The notes: generated from the sequence alone by a model not told the origin. A DNA stretch of 62,521 nucleotides from Clostridium homopropionicum DSM 5847 (GCF_001263795.1 NZ_LHUR01000033.1:1-62521), one strand, 5' to 3'; counted from the stretch's first letter, positions 37,777 through 46,828 are shown. Numbers and translations are program-made.

Positions 37777-39156
37777 TTGACATTTGATTATATGAAAGAT
37801 AGAGATAAAAAAGTACATTTTGTTGGAATCGGTGGAGTTAGTATGAGTGGTCTTGCAGAAATACTACTTAACAACGACTATAGTGTTTCTGGATCTGATA
37901 GAGATGAATCGCCTTTAACAAACCATCTAAAGCAAATGGGGGCAGAAATATACATAGGTCATAAAGAAGATAATATTAATAATGTAGATCTTCTAGTTTA
38001 CACAGCTGCAATTCCTGAAGACAACCCTGAGCTTATAAAAGCAAAAAATCTTAACATACCTATAATGGACAGGGCAGAATTTTTAGGCAGCATAATGAAA
38101 GGGCATAACTATAATGTTGCTGTTTCAGGCACTCATGGTAAAACAACAACCACTTCTATGTTCTCACATATAACACTTTGTGCTAATTTAGATCCAACCA
38201 TATTAGTTGGTGGAAACTTAGATATTATAAATGGTAACGTAAGGGTTGGAAATAGCCAGTATTTCATTACTGAGGCTTGTGAGTATAAAGCTTCTTTTCT
38301 AAAATTTTATCCTTTTGTAGGTATTATTTTAAACATAGAAGCAGATCACTTGGATTTTTACAAAGATATTTATGAAATACAAGAAGCCTTTGAAAAGTTT
38401 GCTAGTTTAATACCAAAAGAAGGATACTTAATTACTAATAGTGATGATACAAGATGTTTGAAGGTTGCAGAAGCATCTTCTTGTAATGTAATTACCTTTG
38501 GAATTAAAAGTGGAGATGTTAGAGCTAAAAACATAACCTTTAATAATGGATGCGGGAGTTTCGATGTTTATTATAAGGAAAATAAAATATTAAATATTTC
38601 TCTTAATGTTCCAGGAGAGCACAATATCTTAAATGCTTTAGCAAGCATTAGCGCAGCTTTAGCTTTAAATATAGAAAAATCTTTTATTGAAGAAGGTCTT
38701 TTAAGCTTTCATGGAACTCACAGACGCTTTGAGCTTAAAGGTAAGTTAAACGGAGTAACTGTGGTAGATGATTATGCTCATCATCCTACTGAAATAAAGG
38801 CGGCCTTAAGTGCAGCTAAAAAATTCTCACATAATAGAATATTTTGTGTATTCCAGCCGCACACTTATTCTAGAACTATTACTTTATTTGATGAATTTTC
38901 CGAAGCATTTTTTGATGCAGACACTCTCATCCTTGCAGATATTTATGCAGCAAGAGAAAAAGATTCCGGCATTGTAAGCTCTGATGACCTTGGAAACAAA
39001 TTAAGAGAAAAGGGAGTAGATTGCAAAAACCTCCACAGTTTTGAAGCTATAACAAAGTATCTACAGGATAATCTAAAAGATGGAGATTTACTAATTACTA
39101 TAGGTGCTGGGGATGTTTATAAAGTAGGAGAAATGTACTTAGAAAATAAAATTTAA
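37777..39156 (+). CDS. murC: UDP-N-acetylmuramate--L-alanine ligase MurC
   Basis: Adds L-Ala to UDP-MurNAc with ATP. About 459 aa. [17 protein letters not shown] is the N-terminal UDP-binding motif, [12 protein letters not shown] the ATP loop, and GTHRRFE with DDYAHHPTE the C-terminal ligase motifs. AGGAG abuts the ATG at 37768 but lies 9 bp before TTG 37777, so I prefer TTG. It is the first plus-strand gene and has its own terminator. Confidence 0.95.
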   Translation: MTFDYMKDRDKKVHFVGIGGVSMSGLAEILLNNDYSVSGSDRDESPLTNHLKQMGAEIYIGHKEDNINNVDLLVYTAAIPEDNPELIKAKNLNIPIMDRAEFLGSIMKGHNYNVAVSGTHGKTTTTSMFSHITLCANLDPTILVGGNLDIINGNVRVGNSQYFITEACEYKASFLKFYPFVGIILNIEADHLDFYKDIYEIQEAFEKFASLIPKEGYLITNSDDTRCLKVAEASSCNVITFGIKSGDVRAKNITFNNGCGSFDVYYKENKILNISLNVPGEHNILNALASISAALALNIEKSFIEEGLLSFHGTHRRFELKGKLNGVTVVDDYAHHPTEIKAALSAAKKFSHNRIFCVFQPHTYSRTITLFDEFSEAFFDADTLILADIYAAREKDSGIVSSDDLGNKLREKGVDCKNLHSFEAITKYLQDNLKDGDLLITIGAGDVYKVGEMYLENKI

Positions 39157-39162
39157 CATACT

Positions 39163-39200
39163 AAGCAGTTAGTTTCATTAAGATGCTGGCTGCTTTTTTT
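39163..39200 (+). terminator. murC intrinsic terminator
   Basis: A 10-pair stem AAGCAGTTAG/CTGGCTGCTT (39163-39172, 39186-39195) with two G-U pairs, followed by seven T on the plus strand. Confidence 0.88.
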
Positions 39201-39212
39201 GTTATTTAATTT

Positions 39213-39330
39213 AAGAAAAATGCGACGCATTTTTCTTGAGTAACCAGTAACCAGTTGCCAGTAGAATTAATAAAACTGGTTACTGGGAATTGGTTACTGG
39301 TCACTAAGAATTTTACGTCGTAAAATTCTT
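39213..39330. repeat. composite palindromic element with 7-bp repeats
   Basis: Two 25-bp palindromes, each 12+1+12 and perfect (39213-39237 and 39306-39330), flank a 68-bp core. In the core, heptamers such as GAGTAAC, CAGTAAC, CAGTTGC on the left are inverted on the right as TGGTTAC, TGGGAAT, TGGTTAC, TGGTCAC. The long arms pair at 21 of 24 positions. The two outer palindromes share ends and core but differ by paired substitutions, so the fold is kept and not the sequence. No ORF. It resembles a MITE- or REP-like intergenic element. Confidence 0.75.
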
Positions 39331-39432
39331 ATATTCTAAACTTAATCCATACAATTTCACCAAAGAGAGGTCTAAAAAATAAATATATGGGAAAAATAGA
39401 ACTAACATTTTTTCTAGAGAGGGTGTTAGTTG

Positions 39433-39744
39433 ATGAAAAATTTTCTAATTTCTGCAGTAATAGATATTGTCCTCATTTTTATTTCATATTTCACCTTTAG
39501 AGCTGTAATAAGTGGTCCAACTAGGCATAGGATATATGAAAAATATCTGCACTCCATGTCAAAATTTATTATTTCTATTTTTATTATTACAGTTCTGATA
39601 ACTGGCATATGTGCCTTGGTACTTACGAAGACCCGTTATATAGTATATATAAATATTATAGCTCCTTCACTCGTATCAATATTCATTGGATTTATTATAT
39701 CTTTAGTTCCCACAAGAGGTGAGGGAGATAAGAGCAAGCAATAA
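39433..39744 (+). CDS. hypothetical small membrane protein
   Basis: A 103-aa protein with three hydrophobic segments (about 4-26, 44-66, 72-93) and a short charged C-terminus. No family recognised. GAGGG lies 9 bp before the ATG at 39433; a TTG one codon earlier is less likely. Between the repeat element and the hairpin 39787-39823. Its size and topology say only that it is membrane-embedded. Confidence 0.65.
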   Translation: MKNFLISAVIDIVLIFISYFTFRAVISGPTRHRIYEKYLHSMSKFIISIFIITVLITGICALVLTKTRYIVYINIIAPSLVSIFIGFIISLVPTRGEGDKSKQ

Positions 39745-39786
39745 AAATTAATAATTTTATTTGAATATATTAAAATTTAGATTTAA

Positions 39787-39823
39787 AATTATATACCATA
39801 ATTAAGAATTATGGTATATAATT
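39787..39823. repeat. 17-bp perfect hairpin
   Basis: AATTATATACCATAATT (39787-39803) and its exact complement (39807-39823) around AAG, 43 bp after the small membrane gene. No T-run follows on either strand. It may be a 3'-end structure or an operator. Confidence 0.6.
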
Positions 39824-39930
39824 GTATTACCTATAAGTAAATTAGCAATTATTTCTTTGTTATATTATTTTTTTACTTATAACAACATTTTTTACTAGGT
39901 TTTTACATTTTGAGGTGAGGAGAGCCATCG

Positions 39931-40533
39931 ATGCTTGATATTGTAATCATTCTTGCCAACATATTACTGGGTATGAGCGTAATTGGTACGGCAGCCTGCA
40001 TAATATTATTCTTAGTAGCTAAAATCTTCAAAGTTCACTTTATTGAAAAAATAATTGCCAAGCTATGCATCCTCTTTGCTATAACTTGGTTTATTAATAT
40101 AAGCTGTAACATACTTATTTTAATATTAACTCCTAAAACTGGTCTTTCTGCAGTAGTTATTAGTCCTGTTAAAAGTATATCTCCAGGTCAAATTATGCTT
40201 TCAAAAGATCAAGCAATTCCTAAAAAAGACTACGAAATATCTCTTAGTACAACGGATACTACTATGGAAATTGCCTTGTGGGACTACGCTGAAGAAGATG
40301 GAGATAGTATACAAATTTCGTTTAACGGACAACCAGTTTCAAATTCTTTTCAACTTAAAAATTCACCTAAAACCTTCTCTATTCCAACTAAAGGAAAACT
40401 TGAAATTAAAGCTACTAAGGATGGATCCAACGGAATAACCTATGCATTATACATAAGCAAAACAAAAAAGACTTATTTCAACTGGAGTGACAATAATGGT
40501 ATTACCAGTTACACCATTAATAACAGTAAATAA
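39931..40533 (+). CDS. membrane-anchored protein with beta-rich external domain
   Basis: A 200-aa protein. Two hydrophobic helices (about 4-30 and 42-66) are followed by an external part of ~130 residues with a short linker and a beta-sandwich-like domain. The segment WDYAEEDGDSIQISFNGQPV resembles the EDGD.V...NG repeats seen in bacterial surface proteins, which may bind a metal. No named family is assigned and no catalytic motif seen. GAGGTGAGGAG precedes the ATG. It is upstream of tRNA-Pro. Confidence 0.75.
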   Translation: MLDIVIILANILLGMSVIGTAACIILFLVAKIFKVHFIEKIIAKLCILFAITWFINISCNILILILTPKTGLSAVVISPVKSISPGQIMLSKDQAIPKKDYEISLSTTDTTMEIALWDYAEEDGDSIQISFNGQPVSNSFQLKNSPKTFSIPTKGKLEIKATKDGSNGITYALYISKTKKTYFNWSDNNGITSYTINNSK

Positions 40534-40535
40534 TA

Positions 40536-40564
40536 TTGACTTTTATTCTTAGGGAGTATATAAT
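40536..40564 (+). promoter_or_regulatory. tRNA-Pro promoter
   Basis: TTGACT (40536-40541), a 17-bp spacer and TATAAT (40559-40564) on the plus strand, 11 bp before the tRNA. Confidence 0.85.
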
Positions 40565-40575
40565 GTTAATGTTTA

Positions 40576-40651
40576 CGGGGTATAGCGCAGATGGTAGCGC
40601 GCGTGGTTTGGGACCATGAGGCCGCGGGTTCGAGCCCTGCTACCCCGACCA
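40576..40651 (+). tRNA. tRNA-Pro (TGG), CCA encoded
   Basis: Acceptor arms CGGGGTA and TACCCCG pair, the anticodon loop is TTTGGGA (TGG), the T-arm is GGGTTCGAGCCC and the 3' end is ACCA. A single gene with its own promoter and terminator. Confidence 0.96.
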
Positions 40652-40680
40652 AGGAATTGTGTAATGCAATTCCTTTTTTA
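40651..40680 (+). terminator. tRNA-Pro terminator
   Basis: A 9-bp stem AAGGAATTG/CAATTCCTT (40651-40659, 40667-40675) begins at the last base of the CCA and is followed by a T-run. Confidence 0.9.
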
Positions 40681-40774
40681 TTTTCCTTTACATATTTATC
40701 ATCTATATTGTTTAATATAAATATATCTTCCATTTAGTAAGTACGAATACTCTAAATAAAAGGAGGTTTTCAAC

Positions 40775-42121
40775 ATGAATCCAAAATACGGCAAATTATT
40801 CAAGTCTTTAGTTAGATCATATTATAACAATAACTTTGACGAAACAATATTAAGCATCATGAATGATGAAAGTATCGATAAAGATAGTTTAGGAAAAACC
40901 ATTTCCTTACTTTGCGGTGTTACTGTAAATTATGATGACAACTTTTTAGAAAATCTTAAAAAAGCTATAAGAAATTATGAATTAACTCATAAAATTGTGC
41001 ATAAAATTAGGAATTGTTCAATGGATTGCTTAGATGAAGAAGGAAAAACTATCTGCCAAAAATCTTGCCCTTTTGATGCAATATTAATAGATCAAAATAC
41101 GAATTCAAGTTATATTTCCTTAGATAAGTGTACTGATTGTGGGTTTTGTGTAGATGGCTGCCCTACAGGAAGTATTTTAGATAGAGTAGAATTTATTCCT
41201 TTAATAGATATTTTAAATAAGGAGAGCATAGTAATTGCAGCAGTTGCCCCATCCATAATCGGACAATTTGGCGAAAATGTAACTATAGACCAACTTAGAG
41301 CTGCCTTTAAGCAACTTGGCTTTACCGATATGGTTGAAGTTGCTTTCTTTGCTGATATGCTTACCATAAAAGAAGCAGTGGAATTTGATCATCTAGTTAA
41401 TAAAACAAACGATTTTATGATAACCTCCTGCTGTTGTCCTATGTGGATTGCTATGCTAAAGAAACAGTTTGAAGAACTTCTTCCTCATGTTTCTCCTTCT
41501 ATATCTCCTATGATAGCAGCTGGGAAAATACTTAAAGAACTTAATCCAGATTGCAAGGTTGTATTTATAGGTCCTTGCATTGCTAAAAAATCTGAGGCAA
41601 AGGAAAAAGACTTAGTTGGTATAATAGATTATGTACTAACTTTTCAGGAACTAAAAGACATTTTTGATGTTTTCGACATCGATCCATCTCTTTTAGAAAA
41701 TGACTTAGCTACAGAATATGCTTCTAGAGAAGGAAGACTATACGGTCGTACAGGTGGCGTCTCTATTGCTATACACGAAGCTATTAAAAATCTTTTCCCA
41801 GAAAAGGCTAAACTAGTAAAGGTCATTCAAGGAAATGGAGTAAAAGAATGTCGTGAAATCCTTACTAAAACAAAGGATCGTCAATTGGACGCGAACTTCA
41901 TTGAAGGAATGGGCTGCGTTGGTGGATGCGTAGGCGGTCCTAAGGCTATAATTCCAAAAGAAAAAGGAAGAGAGATATTAGATAGATTCGCTGATGATTC
42001 GGAAGTATCTATATCACTAAACAATGAATGGATGGAAAATATACTAAAAAAATTATCTCTAGATTCAACAGATGATTTTAACAATAAAGAAAAAACTAAA
42101 ATATTCAATAGAGAATTTTAA
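40775..42121 (+). CDS. [FeFe]-hydrogenase, group-B-like
   Basis: A 448-aa protein. Residues 1-75 are unique. A ferredoxin-like part has Cys81, 85, 94, 98 and Cys119, 122, 125, 129 (two 4Fe-4S clusters). H-cluster motifs follow: L1 TSCCCPMW (218-225), L2 GPCIAKKSE (266-274) and L3 EGMGCVGGCVGGP (377-389). L1 has an additional Cys, and L2/L3 lack the Met and extra Gly of classic clostridial HydA; this pattern I associate with group B (C. pasteurianum CpIII-like). It reduces protons or oxidises H2. The physiological role of the group is poorly known. Maturases are not in the window. AAGGAGG precedes the ATG. Confidence 0.9.
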   Translation: MNPKYGKLFKSLVRSYYNNNFDETILSIMNDESIDKDSLGKTISLLCGVTVNYDDNFLENLKKAIRNYELTHKIVHKIRNCSMDCLDEEGKTICQKSCPFDAILIDQNTNSSYISLDKCTDCGFCVDGCPTGSILDRVEFIPLIDILNKESIVIAAVAPSIIGQFGENVTIDQLRAAFKQLGFTDMVEVAFFADMLTIKEAVEFDHLVNKTNDFMITSCCCPMWIAMLKKQFEELLPHVSPSISPMIAAGKILKELNPDCKVVFIGPCIAKKSEAKEKDLVGIIDYVLTFQELKDIFDVFDIDPSLLENDLATEYASREGRLYGRTGGVSIAIHEAIKNLFPEKAKLVKVIQGNGVKECREILTKTKDRQLDANFIEGMGCVGGCVGGPKAIIPKEKGREILDRFADDSEVSISLNNEWMENILKKLSLDSTDDFNNKEKTKIFNREF

Positions 42122-42247
42122 AAAATACATAAATATTAACCCCCTCTAAACAAAGTGTTAAAAATTATACTCTAAAATTAATATATATTTGTAATACATT
42201 AATTAATTATGTTAAAATTGAAGTAGTAATTTTGAGGGGGGTCTAGT

Positions 42248-42772
42248 TTGAATACTTTATTTGAGAAAATACAACGCCAAGATAGAGTTTTATTAAAAGC
42301 ACTAAATAATTCAATGAATTGTAAAACCTTGGATTTTGTTATGATCCCTGTAACTTATCTTGGTTCTTTGGCATTTTGTATAATATTCTGTCTAACAACC
42401 TTACTAAGTTCAAACGAGAATATTCGTATTCTCGGAATAAAGACTTCATCCACCTTATTAATTACAACCCTCGTTTCTAAACTTATAAAAACTTCTGTTA
42501 ATAGAATTAGACCTTTTATAAAAATGAGTAATCTTAAAATAAAAAAAATCGGCATAGACGAATATTCCTTTCCATCTGGTCATACAACTGCTGCTTTTTC
42601 TATAGCCACTACAGTATCCTTTATTTTCCCAAGCTTAATGATATTATCCCTTATTACAGCCTCTTTAGTTGGTATTTCTAGAATATATTTAGGGGTCCAT
42701 TATCCTACAGATGTTCTTGGGGGAGTGCTTTTAGGTACTATTGTATCTACTATAGTTTTTTATGCTGTCTAA
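42248..42772 (+). CDS. PAP2-family membrane phosphatase
   Basis: A 174-aa protein with about five TM helices. The three phosphatase motifs are KTSVNRIRP, PSGHTTA and SRIYLGVHYPTD, giving the catalytic His pair and Arg. Candidates are undecaprenyl-pyrophosphate or phosphatidate phosphatase; the substrate cannot be told from sequence. The start is TTG with GAGGGGGG upstream. It precedes the HAD gene by 36 bp. Confidence 0.92.
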   Translation: MNTLFEKIQRQDRVLLKALNNSMNCKTLDFVMIPVTYLGSLAFCIIFCLTTLLSSNENIRILGIKTSSTLLITTLVSKLIKTSVNRIRPFIKMSNLKIKKIGIDEYSFPSGHTTAAFSIATTVSFIFPSLMILSLITASLVGISRIYLGVHYPTDVLGGVLLGTIVSTIVFYAV

Positions 42773-42808
42773 TAGAATATTACAATTTACATGCAAGAAG
42801 GTGATTTA

Positions 42809-43465
42809 ATGCTAGATAATATTAAAGGTGCTATTTTTGATATGGATGGAACCTTAATCGACTCTATGTGGGTATGGATAAAAATCAATATAGATTTTTT
42901 AGGTAAGAGAAATATAGAATGTCCTACAAATATAAAATCTGAGATAGAACATTTAAGCTTTGATGAAACAGCCGTGTATTTTAAAGATAGATTTAACTTA
43001 CATGAAAGTATTGAAGAAATAGTAAATGAGTGGAATCAAATGGCTTATAATGAATATAAGCATAACGTAAAGCTAAAACCTGGAGTAAAAAGATATTTAA
43101 CTTTTCTTAAGTCCTTAGGTATTAAAATCGGACTAGCTACTAGTAACTGTCAACTATTACTTGAAGCGGCTTTAACTCAAACAGGAATATATGATTATTT
43201 TGATACTATAACTAGAACCGATGAGGTAACTCGTGGAAAGCAATTTCCTGATGTTTATCTTCTTACTGCCCAAAAGCTAGGTGTAGCTCCTGAAGAATGC
43301 ATAGTATTTGAAGATATTCTACCAGCAGTTATTGGAGCTAAGTCTGCTGGTATGAAGGTAATAGGAATTCATGATACTGCATCTATTAACCAGATGCCAG
43401 ATATCTCTAAGGTTGCAGATAGGTATATCTATGAATATTCAGAGTTAATGCAAAATGCTATATAA
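42809..43465 (+). CDS. HAD-superfamily phosphatase (beta-PGM-like)
   Basis: A 218-aa protein from ATG 42809, which has AAGGTG upstream. The nucleophile motif is FDMDGTLIDS, with a helical cap after it, LATSN (motif II), the Lys region RGKQFPDVY, and FEDILPAV as the acidic motif IV. This fits HAD subfamily IA, acting on a small phosphorylated metabolite. The substrate is unknown. Possibly co-transcribed with the PAP2 gene. Confidence 0.92.
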   Translation: MLDNIKGAIFDMDGTLIDSMWVWIKINIDFLGKRNIECPTNIKSEIEHLSFDETAVYFKDRFNLHESIEEIVNEWNQMAYNEYKHNVKLKPGVKRYLTFLKSLGIKIGLATSNCQLLLEAALTQTGIYDYFDTITRTDEVTRGKQFPDVYLLTAQKLGVAPEECIVFEDILPAVIGAKSAGMKVIGIHDTASINQMPDISKVADRYIYEYSELMQNAI

Positions 43466-43471
43466 TATATA

Positions 43472-43501
43472 AAATGGGTTTACTTTGAAGTAAACCCATT
43501 T
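43472..43501. terminator. bidirectional terminator of convergent genes
   Basis: A perfect 13-bp stem (43472-43484, 43489-43501) with a TTGA loop between the HAD gene and the minus-strand radical SAM gene. It encodes the last codons and stop of the latter. Confidence 0.75.
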
Positions 43502-44424
43502 GCTCTATATAGCTTTCCTTGGTAAAGATCATCCTTCTCTAGCTTTTCTTCTATAGCATTTAAAATCTCCCATTTTTTAAGGCTCCACATAGGACCAATT
43601 ATTAAATCTCTTGGAGCATCCCCAGTTAATCTATGAATTACTACTCTAGGTGGAAGCAATGCTATAGCCTCACAAATCAAATCTATATATTCTTCTTTTT
43701 CTAGAAAAGTTAATTTCCCTTGGTTATATACTTTAACTAAAGGTGTTCCTTTAAGTAAATGTAATAAGTGCATTTTAACACCTTGAATGTCCTTAGTAGC
43801 TAAATATCTAATAGTGTCTAGCATTTCCTTATGTGACTCACCTGGCAAGCCAAAAATAGTATGCGCAACAACATCAATATTTCTACTTCTAAGCCTTTCT
43901 AAAGCATCTTCAAATACTGAAAGTTTATATCCTCTATTTATATATTTTGCAGTATCCTCATTTACTGTTTGTAATCCTAATTCTACCCATGTGTAAAGCC
44001 TGTCATTATATTCTTTAATTAGTTCTATAACTTCATCACTTAAGCAATCCGGTCTAGTAGCAATTGCCAAGGCAACTACCCCTTCTTTACTTACTGCCTC
44101 CTGATACTTTTCTCTCAATTTTCTAATACTTGCATAAGTATTTGTGTATGCTTGAAAATAGGCTATGTACTTACCTTTTTTCCACTTCTTACTCATAACT
44201 TCTTGTATTTCTTTAAATTGTTTATCAATAGAAAAATTTCTATTTCCGGCAAAATCCCCTGAACCTCTTTCACTACAGTAAATGCATCCACCTTTACTTA
44301 TAGTTCCATCACGATTTGGACAAGAGAAACCTGCATCAAGAGAAATTTTAAAAACCTTTTCCCCGAATTTCTCTCTTAAAAAATAATTTAAGCTGTTATA
44401 CCTCTTGTCTCCCCATTTTTTCAT
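43480..44424 (-). CDS. radical SAM protein, TIGR01212/YtqA type
   Basis: A 314-aa protein. The 4Fe-4S motif is the unusually spaced CPNRDGTISKGGCIYC, typical of the TIGR01212 family (Elp3-like core without an acetyltransferase domain). Conserved AYTNTYA, ATRPDCL and ELGLQTVNE blocks follow. The reaction of the family is not firmly established to my knowledge. No partner gene is evident; it ends at the bidirectional hairpin. Confidence 0.92.
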   Translation of the reverse strand: MKKWGDKRYNSLNYFLREKFGEKVFKISLDAGFSCPNRDGTISKGGCIYCSERGSGDFAGNRNFSIDKQFKEIQEVMSKKWKKGKYIAYFQAYTNTYASIRKLREKYQEAVSKEGVVALAIATRPDCLSDEVIELIKEYNDRLYTWVELGLQTVNEDTAKYINRGYKLSVFEDALERLRSRNIDVVAHTIFGLPGESHKEMLDTIRYLATKDIQGVKMHLLHLLKGTPLVKVYNQGKLTFLEKEEYIDLICEAIALLPPRVVIHRLTGDAPRDLIIGPMWSLKKWEILNAIEEKLEKDDLYQGKLYRANGFTSK

Positions 44425-44450
44425 AATCTATGGCTCCTTAAAAATTTATA

Positions 44451-44494
44451 AAATAATATGTCCATAGTTATTATACACTATGAACATATTATTT
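44451..44494 (-). terminator. terminator of the lipoprotein gene
   Basis: An 18-position stem (44451-44468, 44477-44494) with one C/A mismatch on the plus strand that becomes a G-U pair on the minus strand. It lies 5 bp past the stop. Confidence 0.75.
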
Positions 44495-44499
44495 AAAAA

Positions 44500-45612
44500 T
44501 TACTCTGCCTTTTTTATTTTAAAATTCTTTGTACTCATTTCCCATTGACCTACAAACTCATTATTTTTATCTTGATCACTTTTAGGAACTACCTTATATA
44601 TCATTTTTTCCTTTTCGAATCTATCGAATACTACATCAACTTTATTTAGAGGATATTCTTCCTCAAATTTTACATTTATAAGTTCACCACTTCCTATAGT
44701 GTAAACACGAATACACCTTGCATTTCCCTTTGTATATTGAGCCGCAAGCAACTTTTCATCCTTAGAAAACATTAAATTCTCTATATTCCCATTCTGTATA
44801 ATATCGCATATTGTCATTTCTTTTCCTATGGGCTTTTCTCTATTTCCTTTAGTTCCTGCATTCCCTGCACCTGCACCTTGGTCGGAACCTTCTGCTCCGC
44901 CTCCAGCTCCACCTCCGCCTTTCATTCCTCCTTGGGATCCTTGAGTTTTCATAGTATCATCAAAGGATAAAATTCCAAGAAAAACGCCATCACCTGTAGT
45001 AGTTAAGGCTATTGTGTCCCCTGAATAATTTAAAGTCATCATACCATAGTTTGTTTTAGGAATTAACTGGCTTTTCATGTTAGCACTATCATCCTTAGAG
45101 TAAGCATACTTAGGAAGTCCGTCAAAGTCAGTAATTAAAAAAGTTTCTACCTCTTTTTCTTTTCTTAGTCTAAGTTGGTTAGACTCTCTAAATGATTCTT
45201 TATTGTTTGCTGGTTTTATTTCATTTATTTTATAATCTATTCCGTCTTTTAAAACTTTAAACTTATAATCCAATAACTGTGTTTCTGGCTTTGACGCATT
45301 TATTTTTATGACCCTTACAGTAAAGTTCCCCTTGCCTCCGCTTTCACCCATTTCTTCTACCCTAAAGCCCTTAATTTTTAAATCATTTGCCTTTACTTCA
45401 TTGGTACTTTTTTTAAGTTTTTCAGTTAAAAGCTTAGAAGCTTCTGTAAAATTCTCTTCTGAAACATACTTAAGGTATTTTTCTACCACATTATTAGCTA
45501 CTTTTATATCAAATCTGTCTTTTTCTCTAACATTTTCAGCTTTTTTTTGTGTGCATGCAGTAAGCATTATAATTAAAAGTATGGCTGGCAAAAAAAATTT
45601 ATACTTTCTCAT
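44500..45612 (-). CDS. lipoprotein with propeller-like domain and glycine-rich insert
   Basis: A 370-aa protein of no family I recognise. The signal peptide ends in lipobox LTAC (about 17-20). Residues 32-140 look like an NTF2-type fold (KYVSEENFTEASKLLTEKL). The C-terminal half has propeller-type strands (MMTLNYSGDTIAL, NLMFSKDEKLLAAQY). A Gly-rich stretch of ~34 residues (225-258) interrupts that half. Start is ATG 45612; a nearer GTG/ATG pair at 45624/45621 is possible. It is divergent from the YkvI-like gene. Confidence 0.8.
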   Translation of the reverse strand: MRKYKFFLPAILLIIMLTACTQKKAENVREKDRFDIKVANNVVEKYLKYVSEENFTEASKLLTEKLKKSTNEVKANDLKIKGFRVEEMGESGGKGNFTVRVIKINASKPETQLLDYKFKVLKDGIDYKINEIKPANNKESFRESNQLRLRKEKEVETFLITDFDGLPKYAYSKDDSANMKSQLIPKTNYGMMTLNYSGDTIALTTTGDGVFLGILSFDDTMKTQGSQGGMKGGGGAGGGAEGSDQGAGAGNAGTKGNREKPIGKEMTICDIIQNGNIENLMFSKDEKLLAAQYTKGNARCIRVYTIGSGELINVKFEEEYPLNKVDVVFDRFEKEKMIYKVVPKSDQDKNNEFVGQWEMSTKNFKIKKAE

Positions 45613-45753
45613 GAACAGCATCACCTATCTTTGCAATATACTTTAATGTTATTTTCCCACAAAATAAAAATTTAATTTATATAATCATTATTTTTATTAT
45701 TTTTTATATATTTATAAAAAGAATTTTATTATCAATATTACGGAGGTATTATT

Positions 45754-46809
45754 TTGAGGAAAACCTTAAATCTCACTTTTCAGATTTCTGCCGTTTTTAT
45801 TGGCACCATTGTTGGGGCTGGTTTAGCTTCTGGAGAGGAAATAACACTTTTTTTTACTAGATATGGTTATAAAAGTTTTATAGGAATTTTGATATGCATG
45901 GGAATATATATACTTATGGGCTTTAATGTTGTACATATTAGTCTAAAATATAATTTGTCATCATACAATCAGTACGTTAAACTAGTTAGTCCAGGTTTTT
46001 TAGGGCAAGTTATTGATATAATTACCTGCTTCTTTTGGATTAGCAGTGCCTCTATAATATTAGCTGGTAGTGGTGCCTTATTAAATCAATATTTCCACAT
46101 ATCTACCTGGTTTGGGACTATTATTATGTGTTCTATTTCCCTTTTTGTTCTTCTCCGAAATACTGAAGGTCTTATAGAGATAAATTCAATAATTGTACCA
46201 TGCATGATACTAATAGTTACGACTATATTTGTTCTATTTTCAAGCCTTTCTAGGGAGATAATAAGCGTTTCTTATGTTAAGGCTATTCCTGCTAGTAATG
46301 CTAATTGGGTTATTTCCTGTTTATTATATGGAGGGTTTAATATTCTGTCCTGCAGTGGAGTTTTAGTTCCATTAAGTAAAGAAATAAATAATAAAAGATC
46401 TCTTAAAACTGGTATATTAATAGGTGCCCTTGTACTTACATTTCTAGCAATAATGATAAATTTTATGTTGCTGCTTAACGTTCCAAATATATATAAGTAT
46501 GATATCCCTTTACTTTATGTAGCTAATAGATTTGGAATCGCTATTCAAATTATGCTTCTAGCAATTATGTGGCTAGAAATGTTTTCAACTCAAGTTTCCG
46601 ACATTTATAGTCTAAGTAGAACCCTAGAAAGTGTAACAAAAATACCTTATAAAAAATGTGCTATAATTCTTATGATGATTACTATCCCTATTTCAAGACT
46701 TGGTTTTGCTAATCTCATTAGATACGTATATCCTGCCTTTGGCGTTATTAGCTTAATATTTATGGTACAATGTATTATATTTAGATTTAAAGAAAGAGTT
46801 TATAAATAA
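45754..46809 (+). CDS. YkvI-family membrane transporter
   Basis: A 351-aa protein with about ten TM helices. The N-terminal FIGTIVGAGLASGEEI resembles the first, interrupted helix of LeuT-fold transporters, and I recognise the whole as the YkvI family of Firmicutes. The substrate is unknown. The start is TTG with ACGGAGG upstream. Confidence 0.85.
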   Translation: MRKTLNLTFQISAVFIGTIVGAGLASGEEITLFFTRYGYKSFIGILICMGIYILMGFNVVHISLKYNLSSYNQYVKLVSPGFLGQVIDIITCFFWISSASIILAGSGALLNQYFHISTWFGTIIMCSISLFVLLRNTEGLIEINSIIVPCMILIVTTIFVLFSSLSREIISVSYVKAIPASNANWVISCLLYGGFNILSCSGVLVPLSKEINNKRSLKTGILIGALVLTFLAIMINFMLLLNVPNIYKYDIPLLYVANRFGIAIQIMLLAIMWLEMFSTQVSDIYSLSRTLESVTKIPYKKCAIILMMITIPISRLGFANLIRYVYPAFGVISLIFMVQCIIFRFKERVYK

Positions 46810-46828
46810 TAATGTTACAAAATATAGG

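Noticed and set aside
39213-39330. CRISPR-like repeat
   Set aside because: Repeats are 7 bp, contiguous and inverted, with no spacers of uniform length and no cas genes.
40576-40651. tRNA-Pro as an integration site of a genomic island
   Set aside because: No integrase, no second copy of the tRNA 3' end and no shift in composition could be seen in the window.
40775-42121. Electron-bifurcating or NADH-linked hydrogenase
   Set aside because: No NuoE/F-like subunits nearby and only two N-terminal clusters in this single polypeptide.
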